Positions 6,426 to 6,901 of a stretch of 6,901 nt of DNA are shown in pieces (the stretch's first letter is position 1; the number at the start of each line of letters is the position of its first letter). Below the pieces are notes generated by a model. That model saw nothing but the letters and a program-made list of their open reading frames with translations. It made no database searches and had not been told where the DNA came from. The stretch comes from Micavibrio aeruginosavorus (GTDB lineage: Bacteria > Pseudomonadota > Alphaproteobacteria > UBA9219). Where the stretch lies: positions 1 through 6,901 of the forward strand of contig DYNT01000071.1 of assembly GCA_020720905.1 (NCBI GenBank), written 5' to 3'. A program made the translations under genes and the position numbers.

Positions 6426-6901
6426 TTGACCTCCTCCGCTCCCTTTCTGCCCCCGTTGCGTGAGGTGATTGCGCTTCACGGCCTTGCGGCGCGCAAGGGG
6501 TTGGGGCAGCACTTTCTGCTTGATCTTAATCTGACGGGGCGAATTGTGAAGGAGGCGGGCGCTTTGGAGGGCGTTCACGTCATCGAAATCGGCACAGGGC
6601 CGGGGGGGCTGACCCGCGCCATTTTGGCCAGTCCTGCCGCTCACTTGACGGCGATTGAAAAAGACCCTCGCTGTGTTCTCGCTCTGGCACCTTTGGTTGA
6701 CGCGTACAAAGATCGTTTCACCCTTCTTGAAGGCGATGCCCTTGCCGCCGATCTGATCGCCCTTGCCGTTGCGCCTCGCGCCATCATTGCCAACCTTCCT
6801 TATAACGTCGGGACGACGCTGTTGCTGTCATGGCTGCCTGTTCTGGATCAATTTCAAAGCCTGACGCTTATGCTTCAAACCGAAGTTGTTGATCGCCTAT
6901 T
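6426..6901 (+). CDS. rsmA: 16S rRNA dimethyladenosine transferase RsmA (KsgA), 5' part, cut by window edge
   Basis: RsmA uses S-adenosylmethionine to dimethylate the two adjacent adenines near the 3' end of 16S rRNA (A1518/A1519 in E. coli numbering), a late 30S assembly step in the cytoplasm. Only the first 158 codons are here, with no internal stop; the family is usually about 260-290 residues. Family marks, in order, are ARKGLGQHFLLD (22-33), the SAM-binding loop EIGTGPGGLT (54-63), the acidic motif IEKD (77-80), GDAL (103-106), the catalytic NLPYN (123-127) and MLQTEVVDR (149-157). His29 replaces the more usual Asn of GQNFL, and Thr57 replaces the frequent Pro of motif I; both look tolerable. 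The TTG start is chosen for its ribosome site and the typical N-terminus. It follows surA by 10 bases, without the pdxA gene normally between them. Confidence 0.96.
   Translation, partial: MTSSAPFLPPLREVIALHGLAARKGLGQHFLLDLNLTGRIVKEAGALEGVHVIEIGTGPGGLTRAILASPAAHLTAIEKDPRCVLALAPLVDAYKDRFTLLEGDALAADLIALAVAPRAIIANLPYNVGTTLLLSWLPVLDQFQSLTLMLQTEVVDRL

Noticed and set aside
1..6901. Search for CRISPR arrays, tRNA or rRNA genes, insertion sequences, phage or toxin-antitoxin genes
   Set aside because: No spaced repeats, cloverleaf-like segments, transposase or integrase motifs, or terminal inverted repeats were seen; the region looks like core chromosome.

Overview
The window carries six protein genes, all on the + strand. 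Five are complete, and the sixth runs off the right edge. The organism is most likely an alphaproteobacterium. This is inferred from the gene set (IspE, MepM-type M23 endopeptidase, LptF, LptG, SurA, RsmA), from LptF and SurA sequence features typical of that class, and from the moderate base composition. It is Gram-negative, because LptF/LptG and SurA only make sense in a cell with an outer membrane. I cannot assign a genus.

Layout. Positions 1-129 hold no gene I can assign; a leftward gene may begin there. ispE (130-1017) makes an isoprenoid precursor by the MEP pathway. A 253-base AT-rich gap (1018-1270) follows, with a perfect 11-bp tandem repeat and weak promoter-like boxes. A membrane-anchored M23 peptidoglycan endopeptidase follows (1271-2725). 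Then come lptF (2799-3920, probable TTG start), lptG (3917-5005, ATGA overlap), surA (5069-6415) and the 5' part of rsmA (from 6426, TTG start).

How they fit together. From the M23 gene to rsmA the spacing is 73, -4, 63 and 10 bases with no convincing terminator, so this reads as one envelope-biogenesis operon. It combines peptidoglycan remodelling (M23), extraction of LPS from the inner membrane (LptF/LptG with LptB encoded elsewhere) and periplasmic chaperoning of outer-membrane proteins (SurA). It ends in a 16S rRNA methyltransferase. The surA-rsmA neighbourhood is ancient in Proteobacteria. Here it is condensed: pdxA, which normally separates surA and rsmA, is absent, and lptD, commonly found between lptG and surA in alphaproteobacteria, is absent too.

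No wholly new system is evident. The most interesting points are the condensed operon, a perfect hairpin that contains the inferred lptF start codon and has a second competing partner upstream, the 11-bp tandem repeat ahead of the M23 gene, and a degenerate second parvulin-like region in SurA.
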